Source of the DNA: Ruminococcus callidus
GTDB taxonomy: Bacteria; Bacillota; Clostridia; Oscillospirales; Ruminococcaceae
Assembly: GCF_020709055.1 (NCBI RefSeq)
Contig: NZ_JAJFCK010000028.1
Location: 1-32,161, forward strand
Length of the DNA: 32,161 bases
Direction of reading: 5' to 3'
The first letter of the stretch is position 1; each line of letters opens with the position of its first letter. A model generated the notes under the pieces. It ran no database searches, was not told the DNA's origin, and saw only the letters and a program-made list of their open reading frames with translations. This document shows positions 18,610-25,594 of the stretch, in pieces. Made by a program: the position numbers and the translations under genes.

Positions 18610-19272
18610 CTACCTCCTTGTCATCTCTTCCAGCACTTGCTCCTCCGTCCAATCCTGCCAGGTCATTACCTGTTTTGTGTGCTGACTGCAAACCGTCACC
18701 ATTGTCCCCCGATGCTCCGCAGAACGCCAGCCGTATTCCGCCGGCTGTATACACGTGTCGAAGCTGTCAAACGGCGTGTGCAGCCCGGTTCCCAGCCGTT
18801 TGACATATGCCTCTTTCGCCGTCCAAATCGTCAAAAAACATTTTGCCGGATTCCGGCTGTTTTGCAGCAGCAGATTTTCCGCCGACGTAAAGTGGCGCTC
18901 CGCCAGATTCTCCCAGCCGGAAATATTTCGCTCCAGTTCCTCTGCATCCACACCAATCGGCGCTGCATCGCAGACTAGTACCACCGTTTTTCGGGTGTGG
19001 GAGAGCGAGAAGTTCAGAGGTCGTGCTGTCTGCACCGCTGGCTTCCCATAAGTTCCCCGTGTGAATTGCAGCGCATGCTGCGAAATCCCAAGTTCGGACG
19101 AAACGACCAGCCGTGTCAGAAGTCCGGCAAACAGTGCAGCTTTCCGATCTGCTGCCACCCGCAGGCGCTGGATTCGTGTCTGCCGTTCCGGAGAGATCAG
19201 CGGGAGAAACAGTTCCATTTCCGCCGCATTCCAATCGTCGGAGAGTCGGAGAAAGTGCACATTCTGTGCCAT
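18610..19272 (-). CDS. Sfp-type 4'-phosphopantetheinyl transferase
   Basis: This 220-residue protein has the duplicated-half Sfp layout. Conserved elements are YGKP (75-78), NFSLSHT (87-93), the metal motif GVDAE (Asp109, Glu111) and W150TAKEAYVK (Lys153, Glu154, Lys158), matching Sfp Asp107/Glu109/Trp147/Lys150/Glu151. It transfers phosphopantetheine from CoA to carrier serines. In this operon there are five targets: the discrete ACP, two ACPs of the PKS and two PCPs of the NRPS. It is the first gene after the promoter, with AGG close to its ATG. Longer in-frame starts are not needed. It ends 5 bp before the next gene. Confidence 0.92.
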   Translation of the reverse strand: MAQNVHFLRLSDDWNAAEMELFLPLISPERQTRIQRLRVAADRKAALFAGLLTRLVVSSELGISQHALQFTRGTYGKPAVQTARPLNFSLSHTRKTVVLVCDAAPIGVDAEELERNISGWENLAERHFTSAENLLLQNSRNPAKCFLTIWTAKEAYVKRLGTGLHTPFDSFDTCIQPAEYGWRSAEHRGTMVTVCSQHTKQVMTWQDWTEEQVLEEMTRR

Positions 19273-19371
19273 TTACCTGCACCCCGCTTTTACTTTCAAC
19301 ATTTTTGCTATATCTGTCGATTATCAAACATATGCTTTCGATTAGGTTGAACTAACTCTCAAGCAATGAGG

Positions 19372-19395
19372 AAGTCCCTCCACTTGGCGGGACTT
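19372..19395 (-). other. Leader hairpin between promoter and first cluster gene
   Basis: AAGTCCC (19372-19378) pairs with GGGACTT (19389-19395) around a 10-base loop. On the plus strand it is followed by T's, giving a terminator look. On the minus strand, the direction of the cluster, the stem is preceded by A's and followed by CCTC, so it is not a good terminator for that transcript. It lies in the 5' leader of the biosynthetic mRNA and may stabilise it or block read-through entering from the left. Confidence 0.5.
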
Positions 19396-19398
19396 TTT

Positions 19399-19420
19399 AA
19401 AGTTAGCATTATCTAACTTT
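19399..19420 (-). promoter_or_regulatory. Perfect inverted repeat, candidate repressor operator
   Basis: AAAGTTAG and CTAACTTT, separated by six bases, form a perfect palindrome starting one base past the -10 box and covering the predicted transcription start. A further CTAACT half-site lies at 19352-19357. The spacing and TTAG...CTAA core resemble MarR-family sites, but no regulator gene is in the window. The RNA could also form a hairpin. Confidence 0.6.
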
Positions 19421-19421
19421 T

Positions 19422-19450
19422 ATTTTATCACAAAAGAAAATCCGTGTCAA
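19422..19450 (-). promoter_or_regulatory. Sigma-70-type promoter of the biosynthetic operon
   Basis: On the minus strand the consensus -35 TTGACA (19450-19445) is followed by exactly 17 bp and the -10 TAAAAT (19427-19422). The predicted start near 19415 gives a leader of about 140 bases before the PPTase gene. All thirteen genes downstream are spaced by at most 27 bp or overlap, so this may drive the whole cluster. Confidence 0.8.
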
Positions 19451-19577
19451 TTTGAATCAAAACTAATTTTGCACAAAGTTTATGCATCGCCACAATTGTA
19501 TTTTTGTTGAAAACGTAAGAATTTGTAGATTCTAGCAGGATCAATTCCAGAAGCAGGAATTCTAGACAAAAACAAAA

Positions 19578-19618
19578 AATCACCTCACAGCATGCTCAAA
19601 AGCATCCGTGAGGTGATT
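19578..19618 (-). terminator. Intrinsic terminator of the PTS operon
   Basis: An 11-bp perfect stem, AATCACCTCAC with GTGAGGTGATT, contains an inner ATGC/GCAT stem. On the minus strand it is followed by TTTTTTGTTTTTG. This is a textbook Rho-independent terminator downstream of ptsI. Confidence 0.92.
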
Positions 19619-19625
19619 AAAAACC

Positions 19626-19655
19626 GCTTTTTGTTGTTTCACAAGCACAAAAAGC
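19626..19655 (-). terminator. Second hairpin directly behind ptsI
   Basis: GCTTTTTGT (19626-19634) pairs with ACAAAAAGC (19647-19655). On the minus strand it is followed by GGTTTTTAATC. It lies between the ptsI stop and the main terminator and probably acts in tandem with it or protects the mRNA 3' end. Confidence 0.55.
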
Positions 19656-19660
19656 TGTGG

Positions 19661-21298
19661 TTATTTCGTGCGCAGATCCACATTCCGCACAGCGTCCCGC
19701 ACTTTCAGCACGAACGCCGGCGAAACGGAAAGTTCGTCAATGCCCATTCGCAGGAATGTTTCCGTCAGCGCAGTATCCGCCGCCAGTTCACCGCAGATGC
19801 CGATCCACGCGCCGTTGGCGTGGGCGTTCTTGGCACTCATCTCGATGAGCCGCAGAATCGCCTCGTGGTGGGTGTCGATAAACGGTTCAATGTCCGGATT
19901 CTGCCGGTCACAGGCAAGGGTGTACTGAGTCAGATCGTTGGTACCCACGCTGAAAAAATCCACCATGGGTGCCAGACGGTCGCTGATGATGGCAGCAGCC
20001 GGCGTTTCGATCATGATGCCCAGTTCCATGGTATCGGAATAGGTCACGCTCTGCTCCCGCAATTCCGCCTTAACCTCTTCGCAGATAGCAAGGATTTTTT
20101 CCAGTTCGGACACGCTGGTAATCATGGGGAACATAACGCCCAGGTTGCCGTAGATGGATGCCCGGTACAGTGCCCGGAGCTGCGTCTTGAAGATCTCCGG
20201 TCTGGTCAGGCAAATGCGAATCGCACGGCAACCCATTGCCGGATTTTCCTCTTTTTTCAGGTGAAAATAGTCCACCTGCTTGTCTGCGCCGATGTCCAGC
20301 GTGCGGATAATGACCTTTTTCCCTGCCATACTCTCCAGCACACGCTTATACGCCAGAAACTGCTGTTCTTCGCTGGGATAATCATTGTTTTCCAGATACA
20401 GGAATTCGCTCCGGAACAGTCCGATACCGCCGGCATCGTTGAGCAGCACCGCACCGATGTTGTCCACACTGCCGATGTTGGCGTAGATGTTGACCTTGGT
20501 GCCGTCTTTGGTAATATTTTCCTTGCCTTTCAGTTCCAGCAGCAGTCGCTTTTTCTCCTCGTCTGCCTTCTGCTTTTCCAGCAGACGCTGGCGGGTTGTC
20601 TCGTCCGGTTCCACAAAAATCTCACCGGTAAAACCGTCTACGATTGCCTCTGTGCCGTCCTGCACCTCTTTCAGAAAATCGCTACCCACACCAATGACTG
20701 CCGGAATGTTCATGTTCCGGGCAAGAATCGCTGTGTGAGAATTGGACGAGCCGTGTGCTGTCACAAACGCCAGCACCTTGTCCTTGTCCAGAGAAACGGT
20801 TTCACTGGGGGCGAGATCGTCGGCGCAGATAATCACCTTTTCCGAGGATGTGTTTTGTGCAGCAGCCGTTCCCGTCAGATTGGCAATGATACGGTCGGAG
20901 ATGTCCCGCACGTCAGCCGCACGAGCCTGCATATAGGCATCGTCCATGGCGGAGAACATCTCGGCGAAGTTGTCCGCCGTCACGGATACCGCATACTCGG
21001 CATTGACTTTCTGGGTGTCGATGATGTTCTGAATGCTCTCGTTGTAGTCCTCATCCTCCAGCATCATCATGTGAATCTCAAAGATCTGGGCGTTGGTTTC
21101 GCCCACCTCTTTCAGTGCCTTTTCATAGATTGCCTGAAGCTGCTCTGACGCTGCGGTTTTGGCAGCCTCTACTCTGGCTTTTTCCGCCTCGGTATCCGCC
21201 ACAGAGGTGCGCTGAATCACTGTATCCTGCCTCTTGAAAATTGAAATCTTGCCCACGGCAATTGCGCCGTATACGCCTTTCCCTGTATACTCTCTCAT
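19661..21298 (-). CDS. ptsI: PTS enzyme I (phosphoenolpyruvate-protein phosphotransferase)
   Basis: This 545-residue enzyme autophosphorylates with phosphoenolpyruvate and passes phosphate to HPr in the cytoplasm. The phosphorylated His188 lies in GSSNSHTAILARNMNIP, and the PEP-binding barrel contains ELGIMIETPAA, SVGTNDLTQY and Cys502 in GICGELAAD. It is slightly shorter than the usual 570-575 residues but has all domains (HPr-binding, swivelling phosphohistidine, PEP barrel). The ATG at 21298 follows GAGGAACGG. It is the last gene of the operon, 21 bp after the pyrophosphatase gene, with strong terminators behind it. Confidence 0.96.
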   Translation of the reverse strand: MREYTGKGVYGAIAVGKISIFKRQDTVIQRTSVADTEAEKARVEAAKTAASEQLQAIYEKALKEVGETNAQIFEIHMMMLEDEDYNESIQNIIDTQKVNAEYAVSVTADNFAEMFSAMDDAYMQARAADVRDISDRIIANLTGTAAAQNTSSEKVIICADDLAPSETVSLDKDKVLAFVTAHGSSNSHTAILARNMNIPAVIGVGSDFLKEVQDGTEAIVDGFTGEIFVEPDETTRQRLLEKQKADEEKKRLLLELKGKENITKDGTKVNIYANIGSVDNIGAVLLNDAGGIGLFRSEFLYLENNDYPSEEQQFLAYKRVLESMAGKKVIIRTLDIGADKQVDYFHLKKEENPAMGCRAIRICLTRPEIFKTQLRALYRASIYGNLGVMFPMITSVSELEKILAICEEVKAELREQSVTYSDTMELGIMIETPAAAIISDRLAPMVDFFSVGTNDLTQYTLACDRQNPDIEPFIDTHHEAILRLIEMSAKNAHANGAWIGICGELAADTALTETFLRMGIDELSVSPAFVLKVRDAVRNVDLRTK

Positions 21299-21319
21299 CC
21301 GTTCCTCGCTTTTCTCTCG

Positions 21320-21865
21320 TCATTCTGCGGACTTTCCGCAAAACTTTTCCCGATAGTTTTCCATTGCCTTTTCCATAATGCCAATCGCTTCAACAGGCCC
21401 GCCGATGGCTTTGACTTCCGTATGCTTGCCACGTTCCAGCTGCTTGTACACCGAGAAGAAATGCATCAGTTCATCGAAGATATGCTTGGGCAGCTCATTG
21501 ACATCGGTGTAGCTCATATAGGTGGGATCACCATAGGGAATGGCGATGATCTTCTCGTCACCCATACCGCCGTCTTCCATGGTCATAACACCGATGGGAT
21601 AGCTGCGCACCAGTGTCATGGGCAGGATCGGCTCAGAGCAGAGCAGCAACACGTCCAGCGGATCGTGGTCGTCTGCGTAGGTTCTGGGAATAAAACCATA
21701 ATTCATGGGGTAATGTGTCGCTGTAAACAGCACCCTGTCCAGCGAAAGCATACCGGTTTTCTTGTCCAGTTCGTACTTCATATTGCTGCCCATGGAGATC
21801 TCCACAACAGCCATAAAATCTGTGGGATAGATGCGTTCTTCGTCAATGTCATGCCAAATATTCAT
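21320..21865 (-). CDS. ppa: Inorganic pyrophosphatase, family I
   Basis: This 181-residue soluble pyrophosphatase has the signature DHDPLD (three metal-binding Asp) and active-site contexts MKYELDKKTG, YPMNYGFIPRTY and HFFSVYKQLE, all normal for family I. It hydrolyses pyrophosphate to drive biosynthetic reactions. Its location between ptsH and ptsI is unusual, since these two are normally adjacent. Spacings of 36 bp and 21 bp and a GGAGGG ribosome binding site suggest true co-transcription. Clostridia often use the family II (DHH) enzyme instead; this one is clearly family I. Confidence 0.95.
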   Translation of the reverse strand: MNIWHDIDEERIYPTDFMAVVEISMGSNMKYELDKKTGMLSLDRVLFTATHYPMNYGFIPRTYADDHDPLDVLLLCSEPILPMTLVRSYPIGVMTMEDGGMGDEKIIAIPYGDPTYMSYTDVNELPKHIFDELMHFFSVYKQLERGKHTEVKAIGGPVEAIGIMEKAMENYREKFCGKSAE

Positions 21866-21901
21866 AGTTTGTCCCTCCTATATGAATTTTCGCCAGAGAA
21901 C

Positions 21902-22159
21902 TCAGAGGTTCTGCTGGAAGAATGTTTGCAGTTCTGCGAAAGCTGTTTCCTCATCTGTGCCGTCAATGGAAACCGTCACGGTGTCGCCGTGCTTTACACC
22001 CATACCCATGACTGCCATCAGCTTGGTCAGATTCACGGACTTGCCGTCCTTTTCCAGTGTGATGGTGCTCTGGAATTCCTTTGCCTTTTTCGCCAGCAGT
22101 CCTGCCGGTCTTGCGTGGATGCCTACTTCGTCCTGAATGGTGTAAGTGAATGTTTTCAT
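21902..22159 (-). CDS. ptsH: Phosphocarrier protein HPr
   Basis: This 85-residue HPr has the phosphorylatable His15 in GIHARPAGLL, accepting phosphate from enzyme I and donating it to EIIA. Counting in register with B. subtilis HPr (His15, Ser46), position 46 here is Lys in VNLTKLMAVMGMG, so the HPr-kinase target Ser of Gram-positive catabolite repression is absent. The rest of the fold is normal. GGAGG precedes its ATG. It lies between the EIICBA gene (46 bp) and ppa (36 bp). Confidence 0.95.
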   Translation of the reverse strand: MKTFTYTIQDEVGIHARPAGLLAKKAKEFQSTITLEKDGKSVNLTKLMAVMGMGVKHGDTVTVSIDGTDEETAFAELQTFFQQNL

Positions 22160-22205
22160 GGATAACTCCTCCTAAAAAATATGATATTTTTGCACAAACA
22201 TGTGC

Positions 22206-24371
22206 TTATTTGGTGATTTGAATTGCTGCATCGCCAGCCGAAACGCTGCCCTGTGCCACTGGTGTCACAGCGGTATACTCGTCTGCGTTGCAGACCAGCA
22301 GCGGTGTGGTCAGCTTGTATCCTGCGGCAGTGATCGCATCCATATCAAAGCTTACCAGCAAGTCGCCCTTCTTGACCTGCTGTCCGTCTGTGACATGGGC
22401 TTCGAAATACTTGCCCTCCAGCTTCACGGTGTCAATGCCAATGTGCATCAGCACCTCTGCACCGTCAGCAGAAACCATGTTTACAGCATGCTTGGTGTCG
22501 AATACGGTTTCGATAGTGCCATCACAGGGAGCATACAGCTTGCCCTCAGCGGGACGAATCGCAACGCCCTCTCCCAGAATCTTCTGGGAGAACACCTCGT
22601 CCTCCACCTCTTCCAGCGGGATAGCCGTACCATTCATGTGTGCAGCCAGCGTCATGATTTCCGCAGATGCGTCTGCCTTTGCCGATGCAGCAGGTTTCTG
22701 CTCCGGTTCCGGTTTGATTTCCTCTGCCGGCGCTTCTGCTTCGGATGCTGCAAACAGACTGTCCAGATTCTCTGCCTCCGGTGTTTCCAAAAACGTTTCC
22801 AGATTGGACTTGATGACGGAAACCTTGGGACCATAGATAACCTGCACGCCGTTGCCCTTATGAATGACACCGGATGCACCGCTTGCTTTCAGCATACCGT
22901 CATCCACCAGCGACGAATCCAGAACTGTCACACGCAGACGAGTGGCACAGCAGTCCAAATCAGAGAGATTCTGCTTTCCGCCCAGACCTTTCAGCACCAT
23001 AGCGCTTACCGTGTCTACTGCCTTTCCGCTGGATTTCTTCTCCGCCTTGGCAGCATTTACATCGCTTCTGCGGTAGAGCTTTGGCTCTATGTCATCCGGC
23101 TCTCTGCCCGGTGTCTTGAGGTTCAGCTTCGTAATCATGAAGTAGAAGGCAAAATAATAGACAACAGCATAGATCAGACCAACAACCACGATCCAGATCC
23201 AGTGAGTCTTGGCATTTCCCTGCAGAATGCCGAACAGCGTCAGGTCAATGGCACCGCCGGAGAATGTCATGCCCACGCCCACATTCAAAATGTGCATCAG
23301 CATATAGGACAGACCAGCCAGCACGCAGTGCACTGCATACATCAGCGGAGCGACAAACAGGAAGGTGAATTCCAGCGGTTCAGTAATACCGGTAATCATG
23401 GAAGTCAGGGCTGCGGACAGCAACAGGCTTCCCACAACCTTTTTCTTTTCCGGACGGGCTGCACGATACATGGCGAAAGCAGCTGCCGGCAGACCGAAGA
23501 TCATGAACGGGAATTTACCGGACATAAAGCGAGTTGCAGAAACAGAAAATTCAGTGGTGGACTTGGATGCCAGTTCTGCAAAGAAGATGTTCTGTGCACC
23601 GGAAACCATATGTCCGTCGATCATCATGGAACCACCCAGTTCTGTCTGCCAGAACGGCATATAGAATACGTGGTGCAGACCGAACGGAATCAGAGCACGT
23701 TCCAGAACGCCGTAGATCCATGTGCCGGCGTAACCGGAGTGGAGCACCAGTGTTCCCAGATTGGAGATTCCCAGCTGGACAATAGGCCACAGGTAAAACA
23801 TGATGATGCCGACGATCAGATAGACTACAGTGGAGATAATGGGCACGAACCGTGTTCCGCCAAAGAACGAGAGCACCTGCGGCAGTTCGATCTTATAGAA
23901 CCGGTTGTGCAGGGCCGCAACGCCCAGTCCCACCAGAATACCGCCGAACACGCCCATCTGCAATGTGGGAATGCCAAGCACAAAAGTGGTGGAGTTGGCT
24001 GCCATGGCTTCTACGCCACCCTTAGCCGCAATCAGCGCACTCATGGCAGTGTTCATGACCAGATAGGCAATTGCACCGGAGAGCGCAGCAACTTCCTTTT
24101 CCTTTTTCGCCATGCCAATGGCAACGCCCATGGCGAACAGCAGTGCCAGATTGTCAAAGACAGCACTCCCCGCCTTGCTCATGATGTCCAGGATGGTGTA
24201 GAGCAATCCGCCCTCATAGATGACGTTTCCCAGATGGTAAGTTTCAATGGTCGTGGCATTGGTAAAGGAACTTCCCAAACCCAGCAGAAGTCCCGCCACC
24301 GGCAGCAGTGCAATGGGAAGCATGAACGAGCGTCCCACCCGCTGCAATACGCCAAAAATCTTGTCTTTCAT
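22206..24371 (-). CDS. ptsG: PTS glucose-family EIICBA permease
   Basis: This 721-residue fusion transports and phosphorylates a hexose. The EIIC membrane domain (about 1-395) includes FMLPIALLPVAGLLLG, GGTRFVPII and GITEPLEFTFLF. EIIB (about 420-500) carries the phospho-Cys475 in DCCATRLRV. EIIA (about 570-715) carries the active His643 in VLMHIGIDTV. Domain order C-B-A is that of B. subtilis PtsG and of N-acetylglucosamine permeases; the exact sugar, glucose or GlcNAc, cannot be decided from sequence. The ATG at 24371 has AGGAGG 8 bases away; the GTG one codon earlier is less well spaced. It follows the LicT-type antiterminator by about 94 bp that include a stem-loop, suggesting attenuation control. 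Confidence 0.93.
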   Translation of the reverse strand: MKDKIFGVLQRVGRSFMLPIALLPVAGLLLGLGSSFTNATTIETYHLGNVIYEGGLLYTILDIMSKAGSAVFDNLALLFAMGVAIGMAKKEKEVAALSGAIAYLVMNTAMSALIAAKGGVEAMAANSTTFVLGIPTLQMGVFGGILVGLGVAALHNRFYKIELPQVLSFFGGTRFVPIISTVVYLIVGIIMFYLWPIVQLGISNLGTLVLHSGYAGTWIYGVLERALIPFGLHHVFYMPFWQTELGGSMMIDGHMVSGAQNIFFAELASKSTTEFSVSATRFMSGKFPFMIFGLPAAAFAMYRAARPEKKKVVGSLLLSAALTSMITGITEPLEFTFLFVAPLMYAVHCVLAGLSYMLMHILNVGVGMTFSGGAIDLTLFGILQGNAKTHWIWIVVVGLIYAVVYYFAFYFMITKLNLKTPGREPDDIEPKLYRRSDVNAAKAEKKSSGKAVDTVSAMVLKGLGGKQNLSDLDCCATRLRVTVLDSSLVDDGMLKASGASGVIHKGNGVQVIYGPKVSVIKSNLETFLETPEAENLDSLFAASEAEAPAEEIKPEPEQKPAASAKADASAEIMTLAAHMNGTAIPLEEVEDEVFSQKILGEGVAIRPAEGKLYAPCDGTIETVFDTKHAVNMVSADGAEVLMHIGIDTVKLEGKYFEAHVTDGQQVKKGDLLVSFDMDAITAAGYKLTTPLLVCNADEYTAVTPVAQGSVSAGDAAIQITK

Positions 24372-24410
24372 CACAATATCCTCCTAAGTGATTTTCATTA
24401 CTGTTCTATC

Positions 24411-24466
24411 AAAACGCTGAAATAAATTGCTTAGGTACCGATTGCAATGTGTTTTTCAGGCGTTTT
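24411..24466 (-). promoter_or_regulatory. Stem-loop in the leader of the EIICBA gene
   Basis: AAAACGCTGAAA (24411-24422) pairs with TTTCAGGCGTTTT (24454-24466) with one bulged base, and an inner ATTGC/GCAAT stem lies inside. It fills most of the gap between the antiterminator gene and its probable target. It could be a terminator controlled by the antiterminator, but I see no good match to a RAT element here and the U-tail is largely inside the stem. Confidence 0.4.
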
Positions 24467-25308
24467 TACCGAAATTCGCCGATCTTTTTCAGGTGAATCG
24501 TCAGCGTCAGCATCTCGTCCTCAGAAATGGTCTTGGAAAAATTTTTCAGGATGTAATCCTGCATGCACTTGGCGCACCGATAGTGCTTCTGAAATTTCCG
24601 GCGCACAAAATCGAGAATCTCCTCATCCCGGCTCAGCACGTTTGGCAGCTCCTGCGAATGAAACAAGCGCTTTGCCAGATACTTCAAATGCACCAGAAAC
24701 CGCTCATAGGCAACCGTGGTCTTGTCCAGCTTGCCCCGATAAAAAGTATCTGCAATTTCTGCGCAAGCATTCACCAGCTTTGTCAAGTCCGGAATCTGTC
24801 CCATATTGGTGTGGAGCCGTGCATTGATGATGTGCATGGCGATAAAGCCTGCCTCATCCTCATGAAGTGCAACGTCCAGCTTCCGCCGTATCTCCTCCAC
24901 ACAATACCGTCCCAACGCAAGCTCCTCCGGAAAGTAGTCGTGGATGGAATCCATCAGCGGATTGGCAAATGCAATGCCCTGCTTCTGCCGCTCAATGGCG
25001 AAACTGATGTGATCCGATAAACTGATCATCAGCGATTCATTCAATATCTCGGAAATCTGGTTGGAAATATAGTCCACCAGCTCCGAAGTCAGCTGGATGT
25101 GTTCGTACGGAATCTCCGACAGACACTCCACCATGCGCTTACGCAGGGCGGAATCTGTAATCATGTAGATTTTCTGAATCTGTGCTGGATCGACAGCCTC
25201 TCCACGCTTTTTCCCGAACCCGATTCCCTTGCCAGAAACGATTTGCTCTTTTCCTTTTTCATCCACAGCACAAACAGTATTGTTGTTGATAATTTTCACA
25301 ATTTTCAT
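24466..25308 (-). CDS. LicT/BglG-family transcriptional antiterminator
   Basis: This 280-residue protein has an N-terminal RNA-binding CAT domain (1-55; KIINNNTVCAVDEKGKEQIV, GKGIGFGKK) and two PTS regulation domains. The four regulatory histidines fall at His100 (SDHISFAI), His159 (FIAMHI), His207 (FLVHLKYL) and His272 (LTIHLKK), the first three at exactly the LicT positions. Known mechanism: the unphosphorylated or PTS-phosphorylated dimer binds an RNA antiterminator to prevent termination upstream of PTS genes. The ATG at 25308 has GAGGTG upstream; an upstream in-frame ATG (25341) adds residues foreign to the family. Being directly upstream of the EIICBA gene, its role is most like GlcT control of ptsG. 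Confidence 0.94.
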   Translation of the reverse strand: MKIVKIINNNTVCAVDEKGKEQIVSGKGIGFGKKRGEAVDPAQIQKIYMITDSALRKRMVECLSEIPYEHIQLTSELVDYISNQISEILNESLMISLSDHISFAIERQKQGIAFANPLMDSIHDYFPEELALGRYCVEEIRRKLDVALHEDEAGFIAMHIINARLHTNMGQIPDLTKLVNACAEIADTFYRGKLDKTTVAYERFLVHLKYLAKRLFHSQELPNVLSRDEEILDFVRRKFQKHYRCAKCMQDYILKNFSKTISEDEMLTLTIHLKKIGEFR

Positions 25309-25388
25309 AAAGCACCTCAAAAATTGTATAAAAAAAGCCAACCCCTATACCGCTCTTCTTCTGTTTCCAGCCTGCGTGTATAAAAGTT

Positions 25389-25432
25389 GGTGATGCCCAA
25401 TCGGATTTTTTCAAATCGAAAAGTAACATTCC
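25389..25432 (-). promoter_or_regulatory. RAT-like element in the antiterminator leader (tentative)
   Basis: On the minus strand the leader contains GGAATGTTAC, a hairpin CGATTT-GAAA-AAATCCG and GGGCATCACC. The flanks recall the GGATTGTTACTG...CAGGCAAAACC pattern of LicT-type antiterminators, but the element is longer (44 bases) and several positions differ. A later GGTTGGCTTTTTTT has only a weak upstream partner (CCAAC). Autoregulation of the operon is a guess. Confidence 0.3.
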
Positions 25433-25465
25433 AATATCTCTGCAAATATCAAATTTACTATATTC

Positions 25466-25494
25466 AGTTTACCATGTAGAAGGATATTTGTCAA
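25466..25494 (-). promoter_or_regulatory. Promoter of the PTS operon
   Basis: On the minus strand TTGACA (25494-25489), 17 bp and TAAACT (25471-25466) form a near-consensus sigma-70-type promoter. It lies about 155 bases upstream of the antiterminator ATG, leaving a long structured leader. Confidence 0.8.
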
Positions 25495-25541
25495 TATACA
25501 ACAAGCGATTTGCCGAAGAAATCTCTTTTTTTCACAAAGCG

Positions 25542-25582
25542 AAGCGTCCTGCTTTGTGCGAAACTCACAAAGCAGGACGCTT
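25542..25582 (-). terminator. 17-bp perfect hairpin after ogt
   Basis: AAGCGTCCTGCTTTGTG (25542-25558) pairs perfectly with 25566-25582 around a 7-base loop. It follows the ogt stop by 12 bases. T's follow the stem only on the plus strand, so on the minus strand it is an atypical terminator or mRNA-end stabiliser. A competing 8-bp hairpin (25533-25558) uses the same GCTTTGTG arm. Confidence 0.7.
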
Positions 25583-25594
25583 TTTCAAAAATTT

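Noticed and set aside
6871..19272. Catecholate or phenolate siderophore cluster of the yersiniabactin/pyochelin type
   Set aside because: The Cy-Cys modules fit, but there is no salicylate synthase, aryl-AMP ligase, ArCP or TonB/iron uptake gene in the window. A chelating product remains possible, but the class is not supported.
22200..24425. Long plus-strand open frame (741 codons) opposite the PTS permease gene
   Set aside because: It is His/Gln/Cys-rich, lacks domains and mirrors a well-supported EIICBA gene; it is an antisense shadow. The same holds for 8353-10218 and 1560-3131 on the plus strand.
24400..24466. Classical RAT antiterminator before the EIICBA gene
   Set aside because: A stem-loop is present, but the GGATTGTTACTG...GGCAAAACC signature is not, so only an unspecified structure is annotated.
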